DNA of 64,000 bases from Streptomyces coeruleorubidus (GTDB taxonomy: Bacteria; Actinomycetota; Actinomycetes; Streptomycetales; Streptomycetaceae). Below, piece after piece: positions 34,672-43,256 of this stretch (positions are counted from its first letter, which is position 1; the number at the start of each line of letters is the position of its first letter). The notes under the pieces are model-generated. The model saw only the letters and a program-made list of their open reading frames with translations. It was not told where the DNA came from and did no database searches. The position numbers and the translations under genes are program-made. The stretch is from contig NZ_CP118527.1 in assembly GCF_028885415.1 (NCBI RefSeq), positions 806,001 to 870,000 of the forward strand. The letters run 5' to 3'.

Positions 34672-35973
34672 ATGACGGATCACGATCACCGGCAGCCTAC
34701 AGCGCACCCGGGCGCGAGTCCCCGGGTCGTCCTGGCCCTGGCGCTCGTCTGCGGTACGGCCGTGGGCAATGTCTATTTCCCTCAGTCCCTCAGCCCGCTG
34801 ATCGCGTCCGGGCTGCACGTCTCGCCCGACGCGGCCGCCGGCGTCGTCACCGCGACGCAGTTCGGCTACGCGGCCGGGATCTGCCTGCTCGTCCCGCTCG
34901 GCGACCGCCTCCCGTACCGCCCGCTGCTGGTCACCCTCCTCACACTGACCGGCCTCGGGCTGTTCGCGGCGAGCGCCGCGCCGGGGCTGGTGCCGCTGGT
35001 CGGTGCCAGTGCCCTGGTGGGGGTGACGACGGTGGTGGCACCGCTGGCCGGGCCGCTGGCGGCCGGCCTGGTGCCGCAGGAGCGGCGTGGTGTCACCGGC
35101 GGGACCCTGCTGAGCGGCGCCCTCGCGGGCATGCTGCTGTCGCGCACCGTCGGCGGCGCGCTCGGCGACTGGCTGGGCTGGCGGGCACCGTACGTCCTGG
35201 CCGCCGTGCTGTCCCTGGCCGTGGCCGCCCTGTCGGCGCGTCTGCTTCCGCTGACGTCCCCGCCCTCCGCGCAAAGCTACTTCGCGCTCCTGGCCGAGCC
35301 GCTGCGGCTGCTGCGCACGGAGCCGGATCTGCGCCGCTCCTGCCTGTACCAGGCCCTGGTGTTCGCCGGTTTCTCCGCGGTGTGGACGGGTGTGGCGCCG
35401 CTGCTCACCGGCCCCGTGTACGGCATGGGTGCGGGGGCCGTGGGGCTGCTCGCCCTGGTCAACGCGGTGACCATGGTGTGCACGCCGGCCGCGGGCCGCC
35501 GGGTCGACCGGCGGGGGCCGGACGCGGTCAACGGGGTGTGCTTCCTGGCGGTGGGTGCCTCGGCCGCAGTGCTGGCGCTGGGCGGTGTCGGCGGTGCGGC
35601 GGGGGTGGCGGCCCTGGTCGCAGGCACGCTGCTGCTCGACGTCGGGATGCAGTCCGGGATGGTCGCCAACACGGTGCGGATCCAGGGGCTGCGCGCGGAG
35701 GTGCACAGCCGGCTCACCACGGCCTATATGACCTGCGCGTATCTTGGTGGCGCCGTCGGCTCGTGGCTGGGCATGCGCGCGTACGGCCGCTTCGGGTGGC
35801 TCGGGGTGTGCGCGCTGGTCGCCGCGCTCACGGCCGCGGCCTTCGCCCGCCACCGGGGCGCCACCCGCCGTACGGCGGGGAGGTTCCGCCGCTCGGCGGC
35901 GTCCGCTGCCGGGGCGGCGGGACCGACCATGGCCGCACGAGCCGCCGCGACCTCGCGTGAGGAGACGTCATGA
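34672..35973 (+). CDS. MFS transporter (drug-efflux type)
   Basis: 433 residues with about twelve hydrophobic segments. A typical motif A region (PLGDRLPYRPLL) follows the second helix. Family closest to sugar-efflux/drug-efflux MFS proteins. MTDHDHRQ at 34672 is chosen because the upstream Met lies in the operator. It overlaps the next gene by 4 bp, so exporter and hydrolase form an operon under the ArsR-type regulator. Confidence 0.92.
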   Translation: MTDHDHRQPTAHPGASPRVVLALALVCGTAVGNVYFPQSLSPLIASGLHVSPDAAAGVVTATQFGYAAGICLLVPLGDRLPYRPLLVTLLTLTGLGLFAASAAPGLVPLVGASALVGVTTVVAPLAGPLAAGLVPQERRGVTGGTLLSGALAGMLLSRTVGGALGDWLGWRAPYVLAAVLSLAVAALSARLLPLTSPPSAQSYFALLAEPLRLLRTEPDLRRSCLYQALVFAGFSAVWTGVAPLLTGPVYGMGAGAVGLLALVNAVTMVCTPAAGRRVDRRGPDAVNGVCFLAVGASAAVLALGGVGGAAGVAALVAGTLLLDVGMQSGMVANTVRIQGLRAEVHSRLTTAYMTCAYLGGAVGSWLGMRAYGRFGWLGVCALVAALTAAAFARHRGATRRTAGRFRRSAASAAGAAGPTMAARAAATSREETS

Positions 35974-36944
35974 CGCATGTTCCGCCCCCGTTCGACCCGG
36001 AACTCGCCGGAGCCCTGGAGCTGATCAAGGACATGATCAGTCCGGGTCTCACCCTGGACGAGATCGCCGAGGTGCGTCAGGGCCCTGGCATCCAGCTGCT
36101 GGCCGATCTGGACCTGACGATGGGCGGGACGTTCGAGGTGGAGGACCGGCAGGTGCCCGGGCCGCAGGGCGAGCCAGACATCTCGCTGCTGATCTGCCGG
36201 CCGACCGCCCCGGCGACCGCAGGGGCGCGGCCCGTCATCTACCACGTGCACGGCGGCGGCATGGTCATCGGGAACAACCGGGTCGGCGTCGACGTCTCGC
36301 TGGCGTGGGCGCGGGCGCTGGACGCGGTCGTGGTGTCGGTGGAGTACCGGCTGGCGCCGGAGCATCCGTATCCCGCGCCGATCGAGGACGTGTACGCCGG
36401 GCTGTTGTGGACGGCGGACCACGCCGCCGAGCTCGGTGCCGACCCCGAGCGGATCGTCATCGCGGGCGCCAGCGCGGGCGGCGGGCTGTGCGCGGCCCTG
36501 GCGCTGCTCACGCGGGACCGCAAGGGGCCGCAGCCGATCGGGCAGGTCCTGTTGTGCCCGATGCTCGACGACCGCAACGACACGCCGTCGACGTACCAGA
36601 TGGCGGGCCTCGGAGTATGGGACCGCACCGCCAACGAGACCGGCTGGACCGCGCTGCTGGGCTCGCGGCGCGGCGGCCCCGACGTGCCGGAGTACGCGGC
36701 ACCGGCCCGTGCCGAGGACCTGACCGGGCTGCCCCCGGCGTTCCTCGACGTCGGCTCCGCCGAGACCTTCCGCGACGAGGTCGTCGCCTACGCCTCCCGC
36801 ATCTGGCAGGCCGGCGGCGTGGCCGAGCTGCACGTCTGGCCCGGCGGCTTCCACGGCTTCGACGGCTTCGCGCCCCAGGCGGCGCTCTCCCAGTCGGCGC
36901 GGGCGGCGCACGTGGACTGGCTGCGGAGGTTGCTGAGCGCGTGA
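35970..36944 (+). CDS. Alpha/beta hydrolase, hormone-sensitive lipase family
   Basis: 324 residues. The HGGG oxyanion motif is at 94-97, the nucleophile is Ser168 in GASAGGG, the acid is near 270 (DVGSAETFRDE) and the His is in GGFHGFDGF near 297. Likely an esterase acting on small acyl esters. Translationally coupled to the MFS exporter; the pair could modify and export a compound. Confidence 0.93.
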   Translation: MTHVPPPFDPELAGALELIKDMISPGLTLDEIAEVRQGPGIQLLADLDLTMGGTFEVEDRQVPGPQGEPDISLLICRPTAPATAGARPVIYHVHGGGMVIGNNRVGVDVSLAWARALDAVVVSVEYRLAPEHPYPAPIEDVYAGLLWTADHAAELGADPERIVIAGASAGGGLCAALALLTRDRKGPQPIGQVLLCPMLDDRNDTPSTYQMAGLGVWDRTANETGWTALLGSRRGGPDVPEYAAPARAEDLTGLPPAFLDVGSAETFRDEVVAYASRIWQAGGVAELHVWPGGFHGFDGFAPQAALSQSARAAHVDWLRRLLSA

Positions 36945-37137
36945 CGGGCGGAGAGTCCGGCGGGCCGGGGAAGCGCACGCAGCTCGCACCGGCTCGACTC
37001 CCACTCCGGCCGCACCTGCCCTGCCGACCGTCCGCAGCGCGGCCTGCCACCGGCGCCGCCAGGGCAGAGCGCGCGGGCAGCCACCTGCACGCGGGGCCCG
37101 CTCGGCGGCCGCATGCCGCATGCCGCACCATGAGCCT

Positions 37138-38670
37138 ATGAAAGAGCTGGCCGGGCGCCTGACCGCGCTCGATCCGGATGCCGGTGCGGCGGTCCGGGTC
37201 ATCGCCTACTTCGACCGTCTGGCCGAGTCCAGGGCCGGTGTGGAGGCACTCGTACGCGGTGCCGCCGTACTCGCCGGCTGCCCGGCCCGGCTGGTGGACC
37301 CCGAACGGCGCGTGCACGTGCGCGTGGAGCCCGACGGCACGAGGCGGGACACCGAGGCGTCACTTGATCCCACCTGGCCGTCCGCCCGGCTGACCCCGAA
37401 CGGCACGGCGGCGCTGTGGCTGGAGCGGGCCGGGGTGGCGACGGACGTCGTGGACACGGGCCGTGCGGGGGCGGCGTCCGGCGCCGTGAACGCTGGCCCT
37501 GGCGGGTCGGCGCCGGGCGCCGTGAATGCGGACCTTGCCGGGCTCGCGCACGACGTGGAGCACACAGGCCGTACCGAGACGGCACCTGACGCCGCGAACA
37601 CGGACCACGACGAGACAGCGCCCCGCATGCTCGACACCGACCGAGCCGGTGCAGCGTCCCGCATCGTGACCACTGACCCTGGCGGGTCGGCGCCCGGCAA
37701 CATGAACGCCGGTCGTGCCAGGGCGGCCTCCCACGCCGTGGACACGCACCGTGCCGGGCTCGCGCACGACGTGGAGCACACAGGCCGTACCGAGACGGCA
37801 CCCGACGCCGCGAACACGGACCACGACGAGACGGCATCCCGCATGCTCGACACCGACCGAGCCGGGGCGGCGTCGCCCCGCATGCTCGACACCGACCGAG
37901 CCGGGGCGGCGTCGCCCCGCATGGTCGACACCGACCGCGCCGGGGCGGCGTCCCGGGTGGTTGGCGGTGAGCACGCCCGGGTCGCGCCCAGTGTGGTCGA
38001 CGCGGTGATTCTCGAACGGGCCGCCGGTGCCATACGGCTCGTTCTCGACCGCACCCGCGGACGGGCCCCGGCCGACGATCCGGCGCTGGTCGAGACGCTC
38101 CTCGACGGCACGGCACCGGAACCGGCCCGGCTGCATGCCGCCCGTCGCCTCGGACTGGACCCCACGGTCCCGGCCCGGGCTCTCGCCCCGCTGAACGACC
38201 GGCCACGAGTCGTGCCCGACGGGGCGGAGGCCGGCGCGGTCGGACGGCTCGGCGTCGGGCCCGCCGTTCCCGTGCCGGAGCTCCCCCGGTCGTGGGCCGA
38301 GGCGCGTACCGCCCTGCGTTTCACCGCCGAGGGCACGCCGCAGGACCCCGGTCCGCGGGTCGTGTACGCCGACGAGCTGGGCGGCATCGCCCTCCTCGCC
38401 GATCTCGTCGTGCCGGGCGCCGAACCGCCGCCCGACGTCCGTGCCCTGGAGACGGCCGCGGCGACCACGCCCTGGCTGGCGGCGACCCTGCACGCGGTCG
38501 CGTCCACGGCGAGCCTGCGGGCGGCCGCCTCCGAGATCAACGTCCACCACTCGACGCTCCAGGACCGGCTGGCCCACGCCGAGCACCTGCTCGGCTGGCC
38601 GGTGCGCACCCCGCAGGGCCGGCTCCGGTTGCAACTGGCACTGGCGATGCGACACCTGGCCCGGCCGTAG
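37138..38670 (+). CDS. PucR-type regulator with internal repeat tract
   Basis: 510 residues. The N-terminus (1-100) and middle (287-420) are regulator-like. The C-terminus (about 455-505) is a PucR-type HTH (AAASEINVHHSTLQDRLAHA, then LGWPVRTPQGRLRLQLAL). Residues 105-286 form fifteen in-frame units of 12 or 13 residues, consensus near VDTDRAGAASRM, inserted where related proteins appear continuous. All units keep the reading frame. ATG 37138 is preferred to 37120. Likely a regulator; its effector and targets are unknown. Confidence 0.85.
   Translation: MKELAGRLTALDPDAGAAVRVIAYFDRLAESRAGVEALVRGAAVLAGCPARLVDPERRVHVRVEPDGTRRDTEASLDPTWPSARLTPNGTAALWLERAGVATDVVDTGRAGAASGAVNAGPGGSAPGAVNADLAGLAHDVEHTGRTETAPDAANTDHDETAPRMLDTDRAGAASRIVTTDPGGSAPGNMNAGRARAASHAVDTHRAGLAHDVEHTGRTETAPDAANTDHDETASRMLDTDRAGAASPRMLDTDRAGAASPRMVDTDRAGAASRVVGGEHARVAPSVVDAVILERAAGAIRLVLDRTRGRAPADDPALVETLLDGTAPEPARLHAARRLGLDPTVPARALAPLNDRPRVVPDGAEAGAVGRLGVGPAVPVPELPRSWAEARTALRFTAEGTPQDPGPRVVYADELGGIALLADLVVPGAEPPPDVRALETAAATTPWLAATLHAVASTASLRAAASEINVHHSTLQDRLAHAEHLLGWPVRTPQGRLRLQLALAMRHLARP
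37450..37995 (+). repeat. 36-bp in-frame tandem repeat (15 units)
   Basis: Thirteen units of 36 bp and two of 39 bp. Two blocks of about 120 bp, 216 bp (six units) apart, are almost identical, showing a recent segmental duplication. The native downstream segment VDAVILERAAGA fits the same 12-residue pattern and may be the seed. Confidence 0.92.
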
Positions 38671-38767
38671 CCGCCGCGCGCCCGCCCGTGACCGCGTGAT
38701 CCGGATCGTGTCCGGCTGGGAGACACTGTCCGGGCGCCGTCCGGTACGAGGTTCAGGAGCATGAGGC

Positions 38768-39955
38768 ATGAGCGTGCAGCGGTTTCCCCTGGCCGGGGTC
38801 ACGGTGGTCAGCCTGGAACAGGCCGTGGCCGCGCCCTACGCCACCCGGCAGCTCGCCGACCTCGGCGCCCGTGTGATCAAGGTGGAGCGGCCGGGCGGCG
38901 GCGACTTCGCCCGCCGGTACGACACGACCGTGCACGGCCACTCCAGCTATTTCGTGTGGCTCAACCGGTCCAAGGAGTCCCTCACACTGGACCTCAAGGA
39001 TCCACGGGGCCACGAGATCCTCCACGAACTCCTCGACGGAGCCGACGTGTTCGTACAGAACCTCGCCCCGGGCGCCGCCGGCCGGCTCGGTCTGGACGCC
39101 GCCACCGTCACCAGCCGCCGCCCCGGTCTGATCCCGTGCACGATATCCGGCTGGGGCACGACCGGCCCCTGGGCCGACCGCAAGGCGTACGACCTGCTGG
39201 TGCAGTGCCAGACCGGTCTTGTGTCCCTGACGGGAACCCCCGAGGGGACCGCTCGGACCGGGATCTCCGTCGCCGACATCGCCGCCGGGATGTACGCCTA
39301 CAGCGGCATCCTCACGGCCCTGTACACCCGCGCGGTCACCGGCGAGGCCCACCCGGTGGAGGTGTCCCTGTTCGAGGCGCTGGCGGAGTGGATGGGCCAG
39401 CCCGCCTACTACACCCGGCACGGCGGCACCCAGCCCCCGCGCCTGGGCACCCAGCACGCCACCATCGCGCCGTACGGGACCTACGAGGCCGCCGACGGCA
39501 GGGAAGTGCTGTTCTCCATCCAGAACGAGCGGGAGTGGGCGGCCCTGTGCACCGGGTTCCTCGGCCGGCCGGAGCTGGTCGGCGATGCGCGCTTCGCCAC
39601 CGCCTCCGACCGCGTCGCCCACCGCGAGGAGCTCAACACGATCGTCGCTGCCCGCTTCGCCCGCTCCGGCTCAGTAGAGATCCTCGAGGACCTGGAGGCC
39701 ATCGGCATCGCCTGTGCCGGGGTCAACGACGTCGCCGCGTTCCTGGACCACCCGGTGCTGGCCGCCCGCGGCCGCTGGACCGAGGTCGCGGTGCCGGGCG
39801 CCACGGTGGAGGCCCTGCTCCCGCCGGCCGACCTCGCGGGCCTGCCCGCCCGCATGGACCCCGTACCGGCGATCGGCGAGCACGAGTCGATCCTCGCCGA
39901 GCTGGGCCGCACCGACGAGGAGGTGGCGGCCCTGCGCGCGGACGGCGTCGTCTGA
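38768..39955 (+). CDS. CaiB/BaiF family CoA-transferase
   Basis: 395 residues, a class III (family III) CoA transferase moving CoA between carboxylic acids. The catalytic Asp is D170 in ISVADIAAGMYAY; the N-terminal RQLADLGARVIKVERPGGGD is diagnostic. Single-domain, full length. It follows the PucR-type regulator by 97 bp on the same strand and may be its target. The acyl substrate is unknown. Confidence 0.94.
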   Translation: MSVQRFPLAGVTVVSLEQAVAAPYATRQLADLGARVIKVERPGGGDFARRYDTTVHGHSSYFVWLNRSKESLTLDLKDPRGHEILHELLDGADVFVQNLAPGAAGRLGLDAATVTSRRPGLIPCTISGWGTTGPWADRKAYDLLVQCQTGLVSLTGTPEGTARTGISVADIAAGMYAYSGILTALYTRAVTGEAHPVEVSLFEALAEWMGQPAYYTRHGGTQPPRLGTQHATIAPYGTYEAADGREVLFSIQNEREWAALCTGFLGRPELVGDARFATASDRVAHREELNTIVAARFARSGSVEILEDLEAIGIACAGVNDVAAFLDHPVLAARGRWTEVAVPGATVEALLPPADLAGLPARMDPVPAIGEHESILAELGRTDEEVAALRADGVV

Positions 39956-39989
39956 CGCCCTCGGGGTCCCCGGCGGCAACCGGGAGAAC

Positions 39990-40973
39990 CTACCGGGACC
40001 CGGTGGCGCGCTCCGCCGCCTCAGCCTCGGCCTCCTGCTTCTTCGAAGCCCGCAGGCTGGTGATCGTGGTGACGGCCAGCACCAGCACGATGAAGCTCAG
40101 CGAGAAGGGGATGCTGATCTCGGGCACGTGGACGCCCGACTCGTGCAGGGCGTGCAGCACCAGCTTCACGCCGATGAAGCCCAGGATGATCGACAGGCCG
40201 TAGGAGAGGTGGACCAGCTTCTTCAGCAGGCCGCCGATGAGGAAGTACAGCTGGCGCAGGCCCATCAAGGCGAAGGCGTTCGCGGTGAACACGATGTACG
40301 GGTCCTGCGTCAGTCCGTAGATCGCGGGGATGGAGTCGAGGGCGAACAGCACGTCCGTGGAGCCGATCGCGAGCATCACGACCAGCATCGGGGTCATGAT
40401 CCGCTTGCCGTTCTCGGTGATGAACAGCTTCGTGCCGTGGTAGCGGTCGGCCACGCCGAAGCGCTCCTCCGCCATCTTCAGCAGCTTGTTCTCCTGGTAC
40501 TCCTCCTCGTGGTCCTCCTTGCGGGCGTCCTGGATCAGCTTCCAGGCGGTCCAGATGAGGAAGGCGCCGAAGATGTAGAACACCCAGGAGAAGGCGGTGA
40601 TGATCGCCGCGCCGGCCGCGATGAAGCCGGCCCGCAGCACCAGGGCCATCAGGACGCCGACCATCAGCACCCGCTGCTGGTACTGCGAGGGCACCGCGAA
40701 CTTCCCCATGATCAGGACGAACACGAAGAGGTTGTCGACGCTCAGCGACTTCTCGGTGATGTACCCGGCGAAGAACTCACCGGTGGGTCCGCTCCCACCG
40801 AAGTACCACAGCCCCAGCCCGAACAGCACGGCCAGGACGATCCACACCACCGTCCACGTCCCGGCTTCCTTGACGGACACGTCGTGAGGCTTGCGGCCGA
40901 CGAAGAAATCGACGGCGACGAGCAGGCACAGTGCTGCCACGGTCAGCAGCCACACGGAGAGCGGGATGTTCAC
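39990..40973 (-). CDS. TerC family integral membrane protein
   Basis: 327 residues with about nine membrane segments. Family motifs ITEKSLSVDNLFVF and AIGSTDVLFALDSIPAI carry the conserved acidic residues. TerC/Alx proteins act in tellurite resistance or metal (manganese) export. Start GTG 40973 is chosen because AGGAG lies five bases upstream, although an ATG at 41036 is in frame. The C-terminus is charged and cytoplasmic. Confidence 0.93.
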   Translation of the reverse strand: MNIPLSVWLLTVAALCLLVAVDFFVGRKPHDVSVKEAGTWTVVWIVLAVLFGLGLWYFGGSGPTGEFFAGYITEKSLSVDNLFVFVLIMGKFAVPSQYQQRVLMVGVLMALVLRAGFIAAGAAIITAFSWVFYIFGAFLIWTAWKLIQDARKEDHEEEYQENKLLKMAEERFGVADRYHGTKLFITENGKRIMTPMLVVMLAIGSTDVLFALDSIPAIYGLTQDPYIVFTANAFALMGLRQLYFLIGGLLKKLVHLSYGLSIILGFIGVKLVLHALHESGVHVPEISIPFSLSFIVLVLAVTTITSLRASKKQEAEAEAAERATGSR

Positions 40974-41057
40974 TGATGCTCCTGTTACAGGTGTGGGGAT
41001 GGCACATCGTTGTCCGACGTGGCTGATTTCCGCCACACCTGAAAGGTGAACAGTTGG

Positions 41058-41702
41058 TCACAGCTGCGCGTGCAGTGCTTCCAGGACGTCCTGGTCCGTC
41101 ATCTGGTCGAAGTTCTCGTACCACAGGCCCACGGCCATGAACGCGGCCGGCTGGTACAGGCAGATCACCTCGTCGGCCTCGGCGCGCATCAGCTCGGCCG
41201 CCTCCGGGGAGCACACCGGCGCGGCCAGCACCACCCGTTCGGGCGCCTGACGGCGGACGAATCGCAGCGCGGCCCGGGCCGTGGAACCGGTCGCCAGGCC
41301 GTCGTCGACCACGATCACGGTGCGACCGCGCAGGTCGGGTGCGGGACGACCCTGCCGGTACAGCCGCTCGCGGCGGCGCAGTTCCGCGCGCTCCCGCTCG
41401 ATGACGGATGCGAGGGCGGCCTCACGCAGGCCCAGGTGGCGCATGGCGTCCTCGTCGAGGAGCGGCACCTCGTCCCCGGCCATCGCGCCGACGCCGAGCT
41501 CCTCCTGGAAGGGCGCCCCGATCTTCCTGACGACGAGCACGTCGAGCGGGGCGTCCAGCGCCCTGGCGACCTCGCGCGCGACGGCGACCCCGCCGCGGGG
41601 CAGGGCGAGGACGAGGGGATTCGGCAGCGCTCCCTCGCTCTGCCGGGTGCGCAGTGTTTCGGCCAGTTCCCCGCCGGCCTGCCGGCGATCACGGAACCGC
41701 AT
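41058..41702 (-). CDS. Phosphoribosyltransferase
   Basis: About 214 residues, type I phosphoribosyltransferase fold. The PRPP-binding motif is VIVVDDGLATGSTARAA. The flexible segment KIGAPFQEELGVGA is typical of the stand-alone family found in stress loci next to hydrolases. ATG 41702 with AGAGGTG upstream is preferred to GTG 41711. Reaction and base substrate unknown. Confidence 0.9.
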   Translation of the reverse strand: MRFRDRRQAGGELAETLRTRQSEGALPNPLVLALPRGGVAVAREVARALDAPLDVLVVRKIGAPFQEELGVGAMAGDEVPLLDEDAMRHLGLREAALASVIERERAELRRRERLYRQGRPAPDLRGRTVIVVDDGLATGSTARAALRFVRRQAPERVVLAAPVCSPEAAELMRAEADEVICLYQPAAFMAVGLWYENFDQMTDQDVLEALHAQL

Positions 41703-41766
41703 GACGGTCACCTCTGCTTCCCGCCCGGAGAGGGCCCTCGGTCGGCCCGGCTCCCGCGTACCCCCT

Positions 41767-41809
41767 GCCTACCGGACAATGCACACATCGCCTACCGGAC
41801 AATGCACAC
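41767..41809. repeat. 20-bp direct repeat upstream of the pyruvyl transferase gene
   Basis: GCCTACCGGACAATGCACAC occurs at 41767-41786 and 41790-41809, identical, with a 23-bp period, in the 270-bp divergent region. Likely tandem regulator sites or a promoter duplication. Confidence 0.75.
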
Positions 41810-41972
41810 CTTCCGGACCTCCGTCACACTCGGAACGCGGGGTGTTTCCGGGCGGGCGGCGCAGGCAACCCGGGACCGTGCGCACGGCGCGACCGTACGT
41901 ACGGCACGGCCCTGACCGCACGACCGGCGCACCCGGCCACTGAGCAGACTCCGACGCGACGGGAGCACCCGG

Positions 41973-43217
41973 ATGACCACTGCCCCTTCTCATCCGCAGC
42001 CCGCCCGGCCGGGCCCGCGCATCGGCGTGCTGGGTTCGTACGGCGGCTTCAACATCGGCGACGAGTCGATCCTGACCTGTGTCCTGCACTGTCTGCGCGC
42101 CCAGCGGCCCGACGCCCGGCTGGTCGTCTTCAGCCGGAACGCCGAGCACACCCAGGCCCATCACCCGGGCGCCGACGAGGTGGTGGACTGGGAGGGCGTC
42201 AGCCGCAACCACGTCCTGGTGGCACTGGCCTCGCTGGACGTGCTCGTCCTGGGCGGCGGCGGGCTCCTGTTCGACGGTGAGGCGCGCCGCTATCTGCGCC
42301 TGGTCCGGGCCGCGCAGGAGCGGGGCATCCGCACCTTCGCCTACGCCATCGGCGCGGGCCCGCTGCGCGAGGCCGACGACCGGGAGGCCGTACGCACCGT
42401 GCTGGCCGACATGGACGACGTCGTGGTGCGGGACGAGGAGTCCAAGCTGGTGCTGGAGGAGGTGGGTGTCGAACGCGATGTCGTCGTCACCGCCGACCCG
42501 GCGCTGCTGCTGGAGCCGGAGCCGTTCACCGACGAGATGATGCGCCACGAGGGCGTGCCCACCGACTCGCGTCTGGTGGGGATGTCGGTGCGGGAGCCGG
42601 GCCGGGCGGCCGAGAAGCTGGACGAGGGCGACTACCACGCGCTGCTCGCCGACGTCGCCGACTTCCTCGTCCGCCGGCTGGACGCGCACGTGGTGTTCCT
42701 GCCGATGGAGCGGCACGACGTGCGGCACGCGCACGCCGTGCTGTCCCACATGACCGCTCCCGACAAGGGGCGGATCCTGCACGGCTCGTACAGTCCGGGG
42801 CAGGTTCTCGGCTTCATGCGCCATCTGGACCTGGCGGTCGGCATGCGCCTGCACTTCGTGATCTTCGCGGCGCTCTCCGGGCTGCCGGTGCTGCCGCTCC
42901 CCTACTCCGGCAAGGTCTTCGACTTCGCACGCCGGATGGGGGCTCCGGCCCTGGTGGGCGTGGCGCGTGAGCAGGCCGGGCTGCTGCTGGCGGAGGTGGA
43001 CCGGCTGTGGGACGAATATCCGCAGCGCCAGGAGGAGCTGCACTCCCGCGTCCGGGAGCTGTCCACGCAGGCCCTGGAGACCTGTGCGCGCTGCGGCGTG
43101 CTGCTGGACGAGGTCGACGGCGGCCCGGAGGCCGCCATGGGCACCGCTCCCCTCCTGGACACGCACGCAGAACCACCGCCCGAGCCCGCTGCCGAACCCC
43201 GCCCGCTGGGCGTGTGA
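41973..43217 (+). CDS. Polysaccharide pyruvyl transferase family protein
   Basis: 414 residues. N-terminal GSYGGFNIGDESIL and LGGGGLLFD motifs plus C-terminal VGMRLHFVIFAALSGLP define the family (CsaB/WcaK type), which adds ketal pyruvate to cell-wall or capsule sugars. Its acceptor is not predictable. 39 bp before an FAD oxidoreductase gene in the same direction, so the two probably form an operon. Confidence 0.92.
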   Translation: MTTAPSHPQPARPGPRIGVLGSYGGFNIGDESILTCVLHCLRAQRPDARLVVFSRNAEHTQAHHPGADEVVDWEGVSRNHVLVALASLDVLVLGGGGLLFDGEARRYLRLVRAAQERGIRTFAYAIGAGPLREADDREAVRTVLADMDDVVVRDEESKLVLEEVGVERDVVVTADPALLLEPEPFTDEMMRHEGVPTDSRLVGMSVREPGRAAEKLDEGDYHALLADVADFLVRRLDAHVVFLPMERHDVRHAHAVLSHMTAPDKGRILHGSYSPGQVLGFMRHLDLAVGMRLHFVIFAALSGLPVLPLPYSGKVFDFARRMGAPALVGVAREQAGLLLAEVDRLWDEYPQRQEELHSRVRELSTQALETCARCGVLLDEVDGGPEAAMGTAPLLDTHAEPPPEPAAEPRPLGV

Positions 43218-43256
43218 CACCGACACCGCCGAGGCCCCGCCCGCGGGAGGACACCG

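Noticed and set aside
37206..38762. A long minus-strand frame antisense to the PucR-type gene, with repetitive Ser/Arg-rich sequence.
   Set aside because: It mirrors the 36-bp repeats of the sense gene, whose ends have recognisable HTH and regulator sequence; the antisense product has none.
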